Source: Nitrospinota bacterium
GTDB lineage: Bacteria; Nitrospinota_A; JADGAW01
DNA: 33,799 nt
NCBI GenBank assembly: GCA_015231815.1
Contig: JADGAW010000003.1
Span: 1 to 33,799 of the forward strand
Reading direction: 5' to 3'
Position 1 is the first letter of the stretch. The number at the start of each line of letters is the position of its first letter. Shown one piece after another: positions 1 to 11,453 of this stretch. A program made the position numbers and the translations under genes. The notes under the pieces were generated by a model. The model made no database searches. It was not told where the DNA came from and saw only the letters and a list, made by a program, of their open reading frames with translations.

Positions 1-93
1 AAGTTTTTTTTAACTTTTTTTTCACTTATTGCCTTAATTGTTTTTAATGCAATACCGTAATAAAAAGAATTAAATGTTAAACCGTTTCAATTA

Positions 94-708
94 ATGGTTC
101 CTGTTTTTGCAAAAAAAAACTGTGAATATAAATTTATGCAGAATATGAATCGAAGAGCTCACCGTAATGAAAAGGGGTTTTCCCTACTGGAAATAATGAT
201 TGTTCTTTTCATTATTGGTTTGACAGGGATTCTAGTTCCCATTCTTTTTACGGGGGCATTATCAAACATTTCCCTCAATACAGCCACAAAAGAGGTTGCT
301 TCTGCAATAAGGTTAGCCCAAACTCAATCAATTGCGAGAAAAGAAACGTATATCGTTAATATCAATCAAGAAAAAAACGAATATTGGTTAAGCAGTGAAA
401 AAAAAAGTTCAACTATTTTTAACGCAGAAAAAAATTTTTTGTCGGAAAAAGAGGATAGTGACAATCAAGAGGAAGAAGTTACGGTCTCTTCAAATGATGC
501 ATTTTTAAATAAGAAAAAATCAATACCAAAAGAGATAAAAATAAACTCCGGTTCAGAAGAAGAAAAGTATAAAATTTACCTTTACCCTAATGGAAGTTCT
601 TCCGGAGGAGACTTAATTTTTACCTCGGATGAGAGCGAGAAAAAATTTGAGCTTCTCATAAATCAAATTAATGGCAAAACCATAGTAAAAGAAGTCGTAA
701 ACGATTAA
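94..708 (+). CDS. Prepilin-type N-terminal methylation domain protein (GspH-like pseudopilin); real start may be the Met at 136
   Basis: KGFSLLEIMIVLFIIGLTGILVPILF type IV pilin/pseudopilin signature followed by a charged, low-complexity middle. Confidence 0.85.
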   Translation: MVPVFAKKNCEYKFMQNMNRRAHRNEKGFSLLEIMIVLFIIGLTGILVPILFTGALSNISLNTATKEVASAIRLAQTQSIARKETYIVNINQEKNEYWLSSEKKSSTIFNAEKNFLSEKEDSDNQEEEVTVSSNDAFLNKKKSIPKEIKINSGSEEEKYKIYLYPNGSSSGGDLIFTSDESEKKFELLINQINGKTIVKEVVND

Positions 709-819
709 TTGATTTCTTTTTACCTTAATAATGAATATAATAAAAAACTTTAAAAGTACAGGCACGTTTAATTAATTTTTTACTTTGCGTGTTAATACCA
801 AAAACCTCTGGAGGAAATC

Positions 820-1338
820 ATGGGAGAAGCGGAAAAAACTGAAGTGGTAAAGGAAAAAAAGACGAATAATCTTACTGACCTTGCCGGCAAGTATCTCACC
901 TTTAAGCTTGCTCAAGAAGAATATGGACTTGAGATTTTAACGGTAAGAGAAATTATGGGGATGATGGAAATTACTATGGTTCCTCAAACTCCTGATTACC
1001 TTAAAGGAGTAATTAACCTGAGGGGAAAAGTTATTCCTGTTATTGACCTCCGCTCCAAATTTGGTATGGAAGAAAGTGAATATACAAAAGAGACCTGTAT
1101 TATTGTTGTTGATGTTCAAAATATCCTTATGGGCATAATTGTCGATACTGTCTCTGAAGTTATCGATGTAAATGGCGCAGAAATAGAACCACCGCCTAAA
1201 TTCAGTACAAGTATTAGAACTGATTTCATCATGGGAATTGGAAAAACAAAAGGGAATATTGTTATTCTCCTTGATATTGACAAGGTTCTTTCCGTAGAAG
1301 AATTTGAAGCACTTGACTCTTTAGCAGAAACAGAATAA
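820..1338 (+). CDS. cheW: Chemotaxis adaptor protein CheW
   Basis: YLTFKLAQEEYGLEILTVREIMG, VINLRGKVIPVIDLRSKFG; RBS ggagg upstream. Confidence 0.93.
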   Translation: MGEAEKTEVVKEKKTNNLTDLAGKYLTFKLAQEEYGLEILTVREIMGMMEITMVPQTPDYLKGVINLRGKVIPVIDLRSKFGMEESEYTKETCIIVVDVQNILMGIIVDTVSEVIDVNGAEIEPPPKFSTSIRTDFIMGIGKTKGNIVILLDIDKVLSVEEFEALDSLAETE

Positions 1339-1354
1339 TTATTTAGGAGGCAGA

Positions 1355-3508
1355 ATGAACTTTCTTAGGTTTGATTTTAAAAAGAAACTAATTACGGTAT
1401 TTATCTTAATTGGTTTTGTTACAACCTTGTCGGTGAGCTTTATCAGCTATTTTAATGGGAGAAGTGCTCTTGTCTCTGAGACTGAAAACAAGTTAAAGTC
1501 AATCAGAGATGCAAAAAAGATGTGGATAGAGCAATACCTGAAAAGTCTTGAGGATGATATTGTGACTCTGGCAAAAGACAGAACGCTCGTGGATTTTCTT
1601 GAAACAATGGAAGAAGCAGAAGGAAAAGACACTGGTGGTGGAACGATGGATGAATTCTTAAAGAAAATCAGGGAGTCTTATATTTATAAAAACCCCAATG
1701 CAATAGGGAAAAGATTAAATCTTACTGATGCAAATGACGGGTTGGCATACACGGAAATTCATAAAAAATATCATGAATTTTTCAAATCATATGTTCATCT
1801 AAAAGGGTACTATGATGTTTTTGTTGTAGATCCCGATAGTGCAATAATGTACAGCGTTAATAAAAATGATGATTTCGGTACAAAACTCTCAGGCGGAAAA
1901 TACAGCAATGAAGGGATTGGCAAGGTATGGAAGGAGTTAAATAAATCAACGACACCCGGTGAAATTGCGATCGCTGATTTTTCCCCATACTCCCCCTCCG
2001 GGGGTGTTCCTGCGGCGTTTGTAGCAACACCAATTGTTCATGAGGGAGAACATATCGGTGTATTGGTTTTTCAGATGCCAGTGGGAAATATAAATAAAAT
2101 CATGCGGCAAAACTCAGGAATGGGGGAAACTGGGGAAAGCTTTCTCATTGGGGAAGATCTTTTTATGAGATCAGACTCCAGATTCCTAAAAGAGGGCATG
2201 TCCTCTATTTTGAAGCAAAAGGTTGATACTAACACAGCACGGGAAGCCATTGCAGGAAAGACCGGTGTTGAGGTAATAACAGACTACCAGGGCATAAATG
2301 CATATAGTGCTTATGCACCATTGGACATTAAAGGTGTTAAATGGGGAATAATTGTCGAGATTGATGAAGAGGAAGTCCTCAGTCCGGTTACTAGTATGCT
2401 TACAACCATAATGATTGTGGCAGCTGTCATTCTTGGCTTGATAGCTGTTTTAGGTTGGTATCTTGGAAACTCGATTGCTGGTCCTATTCAAACAATTATT
2501 GAAAAATTGGGGAACAGTTCAGAGGAAATAGCAATTGCTTCAGGACAAATCTCAAGCGCAAGTCAGCAGGTTGCCGAAGGGACAACTGAACAGGCTTCTG
2601 CAATTGAAGAAACATCTGCGTCTCTTGAAGAAATGTCGAGCATGACAAAACAAACCTCAGAAAATGCAGGAAATGCTAATGAACTGGCAAATTCAGCAAA
2701 TGAAAGTGCAGCTGAAGGTACGAAAAATATTGAGGAAATGACTGGTGCAATGGATGCAATTAATGAAAGTAGCGAAAAAATCTCCAACATCATTAAAGTT
2801 ATTGATGAAATTGCTTTCCAGACGAACCTTCTTGCCCTTAACGCTGCTGTTGAAGCTGCCAGAGCAGGTGAACATGGTAAAGGTTTTGCCGTTGTTGCTG
2901 AGGAGGTAAGAAATCTTGCACAAAGAAGTGCTACAGCAGCAAAGGAAATTACCGGCTTGATTGAAGAAAATGTTAATAGAGCGCAGGGAGGAACTGCACT
3001 TGCTAAGAGAACAGCTGATGGGTTTAAAGATATTGTTGAAAATGTAGAGAAAGTGGCAGAACTAATTTCCCTTGTTGCTACTGCATCTAATGAACAATCA
3101 GATGGAATTAGTCAAGTGAACTCAGCTGTTTCACAAATGGATCAGGTTACTCAAAGAAATGCATCCAACTCAGAAGAAACGGCAGCATCCAGTGAAGAGT
3201 TGGCATCACAGGCAGAATCGTTAAAGCAAATTGTTGCTGAACTCAGTGCTATTATTGGTTTAAGTGATGGTCATGCGCACACTTCAACTGCACACAAAAA
3301 GAACCTTTTGTCTCCATCTAAGAGTCAACATAAAGCATCTCCAATGCCTTCCAGACCACCAAAGCAAAAGACCAATAGTTTTCACCCTTCAATGTTTAAA
3401 AAGGCAACTGTTAATACAGCACCAAAAAAGAATTCAGCACCACCTCCACCAAAAGTTACCAATGCAGATGATATCATCCCTATGGATGATGATTTTAAAG
3501 ATTTTTAA
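1355..3508 (+). CDS. Methyl-accepting chemotaxis protein with a large periplasmic (Cache-like) sensor region
   Basis: Two TM segments; signalling hairpin EIAFQTNLLALNAAVEAARAGEHGKGFAVVAEEVRNLAQRSA. Confidence 0.95.
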   Translation: MNFLRFDFKKKLITVFILIGFVTTLSVSFISYFNGRSALVSETENKLKSIRDAKKMWIEQYLKSLEDDIVTLAKDRTLVDFLETMEEAEGKDTGGGTMDEFLKKIRESYIYKNPNAIGKRLNLTDANDGLAYTEIHKKYHEFFKSYVHLKGYYDVFVVDPDSAIMYSVNKNDDFGTKLSGGKYSNEGIGKVWKELNKSTTPGEIAIADFSPYSPSGGVPAAFVATPIVHEGEHIGVLVFQMPVGNINKIMRQNSGMGETGESFLIGEDLFMRSDSRFLKEGMSSILKQKVDTNTAREAIAGKTGVEVITDYQGINAYSAYAPLDIKGVKWGIIVEIDEEEVLSPVTSMLTTIMIVAAVILGLIAVLGWYLGNSIAGPIQTIIEKLGNSSEEIAIASGQISSASQQVAEGTTEQASAIEETSASLEEMSSMTKQTSENAGNANELANSANESAAEGTKNIEEMTGAMDAINESSEKISNIIKVIDEIAFQTNLLALNAAVEAARAGEHGKGFAVVAEEVRNLAQRSATAAKEITGLIEENVNRAQGGTALAKRTADGFKDIVENVEKVAELISLVATASNEQSDGISQVNSAVSQMDQVTQRNASNSEETAASSEELASQAESLKQIVAELSAIIGLSDGHAHTSTAHKKNLLSPSKSQHKASPMPSRPPKQKTNSFHPSMFKKATVNTAPKKNSAPPPPKVTNADDIIPMDDDFKDF

Positions 3509-3523
3509 TAAGCAAAAGCTCAT

Positions 3524-3562
3524 AAAGCCAGCGATTACCAATCATGTAATTGCTGGCTTTTT
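3524..3562 (+). terminator. Intrinsic terminator after the MCP gene
   Basis: AAAGCCAGCgATTAC-loop-GTAATtGCTGGCTTT followed by T residues, just downstream of the stop. Confidence 0.75.
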
Positions 3563-3633
3563 ACATTTTGAAAATTATTTAATTGTTGAACTCAGAAGGG
3601 AATTGTGGAGGGGAAGTTCAATTGTGAAAAAAA

Positions 3634-3945
3634 CTATTTCTTATATGGCTTTACATTGTAGTCATGATGGGGGTTACCGCTAATTTGCTCAATTGCTTGA
3701 ATGATTTTCCTTTCAGCGTTATGGTAATCCAGCATCCGGTCATAAAAATGTTCGCTAAAATCGTCCTGCACATATTTGGCCGGAATTCTATTTAATGCTA
3801 AAGCGTACATATCCTCAAGGCAAACACCACACCTACAAACTCTTGGGTGTTCTTCAAGATATTTTTTCATAACCTTTATTACCAGCATTTCGCTGAGGTT
3901 AAAAATGTTATCTAATTCGTAATCAAATATTTCCCTAATATACAT
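3634..3945 (-). CDS. Late competence development ComFB family protein
   Basis: VxxVMKKYLEEHPRVCRCGVCLEDMYALALNRIPAKYV resembles the ComFB family cysteine-rich motif. Confidence 0.75.
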   Translation of the reverse strand: MYIREIFDYELDNIFNLSEMLVIKVMKKYLEEHPRVCRCGVCLEDMYALALNRIPAKYVQDDFSEHFYDRMLDYHNAERKIIQAIEQISGNPHHDYNVKPYKK

Positions 3946-4234
3946 GTATTCATTGTTAAGTTGGTATAGCTATACAATAATAGTGTTTATATTATCAAAA
4001 AGGTAGTTGTTTTTACAGCTTAGAGTCCTAATTTTTATAACCAGAGGTGACGGTAACTATATTGGAGAAAGAATTAACAAAAGGGTAATCATGAAGTTCG
4101 TATTACATGTTAAATGACATATGCATTATTTATACGTATTTTTAGACATTGTACTGACAAAAAACCTTCAAAGATGCCTAATGAGCAAGATAGCTTAAAA
4201 TATAACTTTTTGTTTACCCCCATAGATATTCTTA

Positions 4235-4966
4235 ATGAAAAAGCTACAGGTTGCTGCAATTATTCCTGCCCGATATCAATCCACACGTTTTGAGGGCAAA
4301 CCCTTAGCCTTAATTAAAGGAAAACCAATGATACAAAGGGTTTATGAGCAGGTAAAGAAATGCACTTTACTTGATTCTGTGATAATAGCAACTGATGATG
4401 AAAGGATTCAAGACGTATGTAACAGTTTTAATGCTCAGGTTGTTATGACTTCCTCAGAACATTCTTCTGGAACAGATAGAATTGCTGAAGTAGCTTTGGG
4501 AATTACATCTGATATTGTAATTAACATTCAGGGAGACGAACCGCTTATTGCACCGTCAACTATTGAAGGGGTTATAAAACCCTTTTTTAAGAAGGAAAAT
4601 ATTGCTATGACCACTTCATCCACATTGTTGACGGATAGTGAAGAAATAGAAAATAGTAACTGTGTCAAAGTTGTTACGGATAAAAAAGGTTTTGCTCTTT
4701 ATTTTAGTAGAAGTGCCATACCTTTTGACAGAGAGGGTAATTCTCAAGATAAAAACTGTTACCTGCATCTGGGAATTTATGGTTATACAAAAGAAATATT
4801 AATGAAATTAAGTAAAATGAAACCTACTCCTCTTGAAAACCTTGAAAAACTTGAGCAATTAAGGGCATTAGAAAATGGAATTAAAATTTATGTCGCAAAA
4901 ACCCCCTACAGATCAATAGGAGTTGATGTGCCGGAAGATATAACGAAAGTAGAGAAATTACTATGA
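4235..4966 (+). CDS. kdsB: 3-deoxy-manno-octulosonate cytidylyltransferase
   Basis: AIIPARYQSTRFEGKPLALIKGKPMIQRVYEQ; NIQGDEPLI. Confidence 0.95.
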   Translation: MKKLQVAAIIPARYQSTRFEGKPLALIKGKPMIQRVYEQVKKCTLLDSVIIATDDERIQDVCNSFNAQVVMTSSEHSSGTDRIAEVALGITSDIVINIQGDEPLIAPSTIEGVIKPFFKKENIAMTTSSTLLTDSEEIENSNCVKVVTDKKGFALYFSRSAIPFDREGNSQDKNCYLHLGIYGYTKEILMKLSKMKPTPLENLEKLEQLRALENGIKIYVAKTPYRSIGVDVPEDITKVEKLL

Positions 4967-5727
4967 AAAAAGATGAAGCACAGGAAGATGATGGAGTAAG
5001 AATTAATAAGTACCTTTCATCTCTCGGAATTGCAGCGAGAAGAAAAATTGATGAAATGATTTTAGAGGGCAGGGTTTTAGTAAATGGAAAACTGTTAAAA
5101 AAACCGGGTATAAAGATTGATATAAAAAAAGATTCCATTAAGATTGATAACAAAATAGTAACCCCAAAAGAAACAAATTTAATTTATATTCTTTTAAATA
5201 AACCAAAAGGAACAATTACTTCCACCAGTGACGATAAGAAACGTCCAACTATCTTTAGCTGTCTTCCCGAGTTTCATGAGAGGATATATCCCGTAGGAAG
5301 GCTGGATTTTGCCTCTGAGGGGGCACTCTTATTAACCAATGACGGGGAATTAGCCTACAAGCTCACTCACCCAAAATTTTTAGTTACAAAAATTTATACG
5401 GTAAAGGTAAGTGGTATTCCTGACCAAGGGGATTTAAAGCTCATTAGGAAAAAGCTTCTTGAATCAACGCAAAAGCATAAAGTGGATCCTAAATTTCAAC
5501 AAAACTGTAAAATCGTTGAAAAAAGTGGCAACAATGCATGGATGGAATTTAATATCTATGAGGGAAAGAATAGGGAGATAAGGAATTTGTGCGAAATGGT
5601 GTATCATCCTGTTTTAAAATTAAAAAGAACTAAGTTTGCATTCCTGACCTTAAAGGATTTACCCATAGGCGAATTTAGGTTTTTAAAAGATAAAGAAATT
5701 AAAATGCTAAGGAATATTACAAAATGA
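4963..5727 (+). CDS. rluB: Pseudouridine synthase, RluB/RsuA family, with S4 domain
   Basis: RINKYLSSLGIAARRKIDEMILEGRVLVNG; YPVGRLDFASEGALLLTNDGELAYKLTHP. Confidence 0.9.
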   Translation: MKKDEAQEDDGVRINKYLSSLGIAARRKIDEMILEGRVLVNGKLLKKPGIKIDIKKDSIKIDNKIVTPKETNLIYILLNKPKGTITSTSDDKKRPTIFSCLPEFHERIYPVGRLDFASEGALLLTNDGELAYKLTHPKFLVTKIYTVKVSGIPDQGDLKLIRKKLLESTQKHKVDPKFQQNCKIVEKSGNNAWMEFNIYEGKNREIRNLCEMVYHPVLKLKRTKFAFLTLKDLPIGEFRFLKDKEIKMLRNITK

Positions 5728-6824
5728 AACAGTTGTTAAAAGGAATTATTTCTATATTGATTCCCCTCTTCATTCTTTCATCCTGTGCGCAGGTAGGAAA
5801 GCCAATTTTTGCACTTAATAGTGATATTCAACATATTCAAAATGGGCATATGCTTTTGGAAAAGAAAAACTATGCTCTCGCCAAAAGTGAATTTGAAAAA
5901 GCATCAACCATAAATAAATATTCCTTTCAGCCATACATGGGTCTTGCTGTTGTTTACCTCAGACAAAATAAATTAAATGAAGCTTATGATGAATTAAAAA
6001 AGGCTTTGAAAGCTGCCAGAACCAACAAAGAAAAGATTAAGGTAAAGTCGGGGTTTATTCAATATTATTCAAGTCATGAATTTATTAAGCGACACCATGG
6101 TAAAAATGCATGGTTTGTGATGTCTGAAGAAACCTTTATGGATGTAGAAAAAATAGGAAAAAGCAATGAGGTTTATTACTATATGGCTAGAGCATATTGT
6201 ATGGATTTTAAGTTTGATAAAGCAAGAAAACTTTTAAAACGAATTCAAAAGACACAAAATCCCTTTACTCTTTTGGCAAGTGAAGAACTAAAAAAGATAG
6301 ACATAGTAGAAAAACTTTCGAAAAAATATGAAAAAACGAAGGGAATTATTTTCTCTCCTGTTCTTACCAAAGAAATCTTAAGTTATATCCTTATTGATAT
6401 CTTTAACATTCAAGAAAAAATCAAAAGAAAAACCAACGTTAAATACACGTCAAAAGATACTATTAACTCTGAATATTTAGAAAGTATTTCTCAAATAATA
6501 AATTTAAACATAAAAGGGTTACTGCCTTATGAAGACAGAACCTTCAGGCCCAATAAAAGAGTGACAAGAGCTGATTTGGCGGTAGTTCTTTATGACATAT
6601 ATAAAAAAGGAACAGGAAAGAAATTTGCCGGGAAGTCAGAGGTTACTTACTCAGATATCGATAAGGGAAACTGGTTTGCTGACAGTGTTGCTTTTGTAAC
6701 CAACTACAGAATTATGAATGAAGAAGATTCATTAACCATGGAGTTCAGACCTTTTGATAATTTAACGGTACTTAATACGTTGAATATTCTTGATTATTTT
6801 TTTACCGATATTGTGATTCTTTAA
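5724..6824 (+). CDS. Putative lipoprotein with TPR repeats and a C-terminal SLH-like domain
   Basis: Lipobox-like LSSCAQ; TPR-like helices; LLPYEDRTFRPNKRVTRADLAVVLYDIYKK and YSDIDKGNWFADSVAFVTNYRIM SLH pattern. Confidence 0.75.
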   Translation: MKQLLKGIISILIPLFILSSCAQVGKPIFALNSDIQHIQNGHMLLEKKNYALAKSEFEKASTINKYSFQPYMGLAVVYLRQNKLNEAYDELKKALKAARTNKEKIKVKSGFIQYYSSHEFIKRHHGKNAWFVMSEETFMDVEKIGKSNEVYYYMARAYCMDFKFDKARKLLKRIQKTQNPFTLLASEELKKIDIVEKLSKKYEKTKGIIFSPVLTKEILSYILIDIFNIQEKIKRKTNVKYTSKDTINSEYLESISQIINLNIKGLLPYEDRTFRPNKRVTRADLAVVLYDIYKKGTGKKFAGKSEVTYSDIDKGNWFADSVAFVTNYRIMNEEDSLTMEFRPFDNLTVLNTLNILDYFFTDIVIL

Positions 6825-7548
6825 GATCTTTTGTACCGAGAGGTACATAGCGGTATCCCAAGCCCCTCTCACTCAAAATATATCGTGGCCTTTTGGGGAA
6901 TGGTTCTATTTTTCTTCTTACTTTACCTATATGAACATCAACTGATCGGTCATAGATTTCAAATGTTCTTCCCCTTACATGTTTTAAGATAGCTTCTCTG
7001 GTTAACGGTAAATTGGGATTTTGGTGAAAGAAAAGAATTATCTCAAACTCGGTATAGCTGCAGTCAATAATTTTATCATTTTTAGTTATTTGCCTTCTCT
7101 CAGTGTTAATAGTGCATAATCCAAAAGGAAAAACCATTTCTTTTGCTTCTGTTTCTTCTTTTATTTCCTTTATGAACAGAGATGCCCGCCTTAAAAGGGA
7201 TTGTATTGAGACGGTTAATTCCCGTAAGTTACATGGCTTGCAGAGATAGTAGTCTGCCCCCATTTCAAGGGCATATATTCTTTCCATATCAGAATCAACG
7301 GAATTAATAACTATCATTGGCAGCATTGCATCATATTCCCGAATTGCTTTACAAACATCGTATCCATCTATTGTTGGAAACATTACATCAAGAACAACCA
7401 ATGAGTAGGTTTCATTCTTTAGTCTTTTCTTAGCATTTAGCCCATCGTAGATAACGTCAACAATAAAATTATTATTTGTCAGATGATCTCTTAAAAGAGC
7501 AGCATATTTTTCGTCATCTTCAATGAGAAGTGCTTTATGTTTTTTCAT
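6802..7548 (-). CDS. OmpR/PhoB-type response regulator
   Basis: LLIEDDEKYAALLRDHL, VVLDVMFPTIDGYDVC; wHTH YDRSVDVHIGKVRRKIEPFPKRPRYILSERGLGYRYV. Confidence 0.93.
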   Translation of the reverse strand: MKKHKALLIEDDEKYAALLRDHLTNNNFIVDVIYDGLNAKKRLKNETYSLVVLDVMFPTIDGYDVCKAIREYDAMLPMIVINSVDSDMERIYALEMGADYYLCKPCNLRELTVSIQSLLRRASLFIKEIKEETEAKEMVFPFGLCTINTERRQITKNDKIIDCSYTEFEIILFFHQNPNLPLTREAILKHVRGRTFEIYDRSVDVHIGKVRRKIEPFPKRPRYILSERGLGYRYVPLGTKDLKESQYR

Positions 7549-7623
7549 GTGGTTTCCCCTATGAATGTATTATGTAACAATAAGCTAACACTTAAATCCT
7601 TTAATATCATGGAATTATAGCAT

Positions 7624-8310
7624 TTATTTTTTAACTCCTATACCTAAACCATCCCCAAAAGGGTAGATTGATGCTGTCAGGTTTTTTTCATCTAAAAAAA
7701 GTTTGTTAAACTCTTTGAGTATGGTAACTTTATTTTCGAAAAGAGGATTATATTGAGCAGTTCTGCAAACATGACCCGAAAAATACAGATTATCAAAGAG
7801 AATTGTACCTCCCCGTTTTAAGAGGGGAACTGAAAGCTTAAGAAAGTCTTTGTAATGCTTTTTACGTGCATCGACAAAAATAAGATCAAATGAACTATTT
7901 TGGTATTCATGTAGATAATCAATTGCATTGCAAAACACAAACTGAACTTTTTTAAAAATATCATGTGTTTCCTTGAGGTCGTGGGCATCCATAATTGCGT
8001 TGTCACTAACATCTAAAGAGATAAGATCATCTCCTGTGAAATACTCCAAAAGGGCAAGTGTTGAATAACAGCCACCAGTACCAATTTCCAATATTCTCAT
8101 GGGGTTTTTTAACAAAACTAACTGGGATAGAAAACAAAAGACATCATCGGAAATAATTGGAATCGATTCTTTCAGAGCTTTTTTTTTCAGCAGGTTGGCA
8201 AGCTTTGAGTTTTCTGGTGCGTAATATGGGAGAGATTTATGGTATTCAAGGAGATTTTCTTTCAGGTAGTTTTTCGTGGAAAAGGCTGTTTGTGTTGAGA
8301 GTTTAACCAT
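7624..8310 (-). CDS. SAM-dependent O-methyltransferase family protein
   Basis: ILEIGTGGCYSTLALLEY; FDLIFVDARKKHYKDFL; LLKRGGTILFDNLYFSG. Confidence 0.85.
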   Translation of the reverse strand: MVKLSTQTAFSTKNYLKENLLEYHKSLPYYAPENSKLANLLKKKALKESIPIISDDVFCFLSQLVLLKNPMRILEIGTGGCYSTLALLEYFTGDDLISLDVSDNAIMDAHDLKETHDIFKKVQFVFCNAIDYLHEYQNSSFDLIFVDARKKHYKDFLKLSVPLLKRGGTILFDNLYFSGHVCRTAQYNPLFENKVTILKEFNKLFLDEKNLTASIYPFGDGLGIGVKK

Positions 8311-8478
8311 GTATAAAGGGTATGAAAAAAGTAGTAATCAGGTTGTTCTATGGAGTCACTGTATTAGTAAGAAAACCTCCTCTAACAGGATGGTACACTG
8401 CAACAGTAGATTGAGGAAATACTAGAACCTTTTTACAACAGCTTTTTGTCTTATTTGGTTCTTAGTTACGAAGTTTTC

Positions 8479-9549
8479 TTATCGTTTAGCTAATTTTGCT
8501 GATAACGATACAAGTTTTTCCGGAATTGAACTGAGGGGTAAGACTTCATCAATTGCATTTAACTTTACTGCTTCTTTAGGCATTCCGTAAACTACACAAC
8601 TATTTTCATCCTGTGAAATATTATAGGAGCCTTTTTCTTTCAGTTCCAATAGCCCTCGAGCCCCATCAGCACCCATACCCGTTAAAACAACCCCTAAAAT
8701 CTTTTTGGAACTGGAGAGAATTGAGTTAAACATTACATCTGCTGCTGGTCTTTGGTGGTGAACTTTTTCTTCATCACCAAGAACAACTCTCAGGGAACTT
8801 CCAGATTCCTTAATTTTAAGATGGCTTCCACCCGGTGCAATATAAACATGGGAATTTTTTAATATCTCACCCTCTTCAGCCTCTTTAATGGTTAATGAAG
8901 AACATCCATTCAGCCTTTTTGCAAAGAGTGCTGTAAAGTTTGGAGGCATATGTTGGGTTACAATAATGGGTGGCATCTTATCCGGTAATCGTGTAAATAT
9001 TTTTGTGAGGGCATCAGTGCCTCCCGTGGAAGAGGCAATAGCTATAAGAACTTTATTGAGTTCAACGTCATTACTCAGAATACTTTTAACTCCACCTTCA
9101 GGAGTTTTTGATGTCGTTTTGTGGGTAATTAAATTCTTTTTCTTTTTCCAGGAACTTTTAGCACAAAGAATTTTTTCGTGAAGTTCTTTAAATAAGGAAT
9201 CAACATCTGAGCCTGAAAGAGCAGAGGGTTTAGCAACAAAATCAAAAGCCCCTTCTTCAAGGCATTTAAGGGTAATATCTCCGCCTTCCATTGTTGCACC
9301 GCTCACCATAATGACCGGAAGGGGAAAATGTTTCATCAATTTTCCCAGAAAGGTAAGACCATCCATTCTGGGCATCATGATGTCAAGAGTAACAACGTCA
9401 GGTTTTAAATTTATTATTTTATCTCGTGCATCATATGCATCAACTGCTGTTCCAACTATTTCTATATCGCTAAATTGCTTAAGTCCATCTGAAAATTTTT
9501 TTCTTACAATTGCTGAGTCATCGACAATAAGAACCTTACTTTTAATCAT
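8479..9549 (-). CDS. cheB: Chemotaxis protein-glutamate methylesterase CheB
   Basis: REC domain plus IAIASSTGGTDAL, VTQHMPPNFTALFAKRLN, GVVLTGMGADGARGLLELK. Confidence 0.95.
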   Translation of the reverse strand: MIKSKVLIVDDSAIVRKKFSDGLKQFSDIEIVGTAVDAYDARDKIINLKPDVVTLDIMMPRMDGLTFLGKLMKHFPLPVIMVSGATMEGGDITLKCLEEGAFDFVAKPSALSGSDVDSLFKELHEKILCAKSSWKKKKNLITHKTTSKTPEGGVKSILSNDVELNKVLIAIASSTGGTDALTKIFTRLPDKMPPIIVTQHMPPNFTALFAKRLNGCSSLTIKEAEEGEILKNSHVYIAPGGSHLKIKESGSSLRVVLGDEEKVHHQRPAADVMFNSILSSSKKILGVVLTGMGADGARGLLELKEKGSYNISQDENSCVVYGMPKEAVKLNAIDEVLPLSSIPEKLVSLSAKLAKR

Positions 9550-9589
9550 CTGATTTGATTATTAAATAATAAAAAGTGAATAGACAGTT

Positions 9590-10633
<1,044 letters not shown>

Positions 10634-10733
10634 TTAATATAATTGTTGTATTTTCTTACAACAAAACACTTTTTTAAACATAAATTTCCCCATTATAGGA
10701 AAAAGGTTTGGAAATAACCAGTGAAAGATTTTT

Positions 10734-10809
10734 TGGGGTGGATGATGGGGCTCGAACCCACAACAACCGGAATCACAATCCGGGACTCTACCATTGAGCT
10801 ACACCCACC
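10734..10809 (-). tRNA. tRNA-His (anticodon GTG), CCA encoded
   Basis: Reverse complement GGTGGGTGTAGCTCAATGGTAGAGTCCCGGATTGTGATTCCGGTTGTTGTGGGTTCGAGCCCCATCATCCACCCCA folds as a cloverleaf with the extra 5' G typical of tRNA-His. Confidence 0.95.
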
Positions 10810-10939
10810 ATAAGCGCATAATTATAGCACGGTACAAGCTAAGAAATATTCGATAAATTGATTTATAATAGAGCGGTTTTTAATGAGTGCTTTTTACCTT
10901 TTCTCGTAATTCCTCAAAAAGAGAGTACAATCCCTAAAC

Positions 10940-11449
10940 ATGAAAAATAATGTGCAATGGTACGGTATAAGGCTTAAAAGTAACTTTGAGTTTAAGGCAC
11001 TTGAAATACTTCAGCAAAAAGAGTATGAAGTTTTTTTGCCAACGTACAAAAAAAAAAGTATTAGAAGAGACAGGAAAAAAATATTAACCCGACCCCTTTT
11101 TAGCGGCTATATTTTTGTGCATTGCAAAATGAGCCATGAAAAAAAAATCGATATTTTTAAAACAAGTGGTTTTTATAGTTTTCTGGGAACAGATCCTCAA
11201 AAACCTGCTCCTATTCCTGATGCAGAAATTAATAAAATAAAAACTCTTATTGGGAGCGGTTTGCCATTGCATTGTAATAATGGTTTGGTTGCCGGAGATG
11301 CCCTTAAAGTACTTGAAGGTCCCTTGGCTGGAATCGTGGGAAAATATATTGCTGAAGATGAAAAAAAAGGAAAATTTCATGTGAATATTGAATTTATGAA
11401 CCGTTCCATAGAAGTTGAACTGGAACAATATATGTTTGAAAAGGTATAA
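10940..11449 (+). CDS. NusG/RfaH-like transcription antitermination protein
   Basis: WYGIRLKSNFEFKALEILQQKEYEVFLPTYKK...RPLFSGYIFVHC; KOW-like GDALKVLEGPLAGIVGKY. Confidence 0.85.
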   Translation: MKNNVQWYGIRLKSNFEFKALEILQQKEYEVFLPTYKKKSIRRDRKKILTRPLFSGYIFVHCKMSHEKKIDIFKTSGFYSFLGTDPQKPAPIPDAEINKIKTLIGSGLPLHCNNGLVAGDALKVLEGPLAGIVGKYIAEDEKKGKFHVNIEFMNRSIEVELEQYMFEKV

Positions 11450-11453
11450 AAAA

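Noticed and set aside
94-113. Sigma-54-like TGGTTCCTGTTTTTGC before the pseudopilin
   Set aside because: GG-to-GC spacing is 11, not 10, so the key constraint fails.
3264-3683. 139-aa plus-strand ORF overlapping the MCP 3' end
   Set aside because: Out-of-frame shadow of the MCP tail running through its terminator; no recognisable domain.
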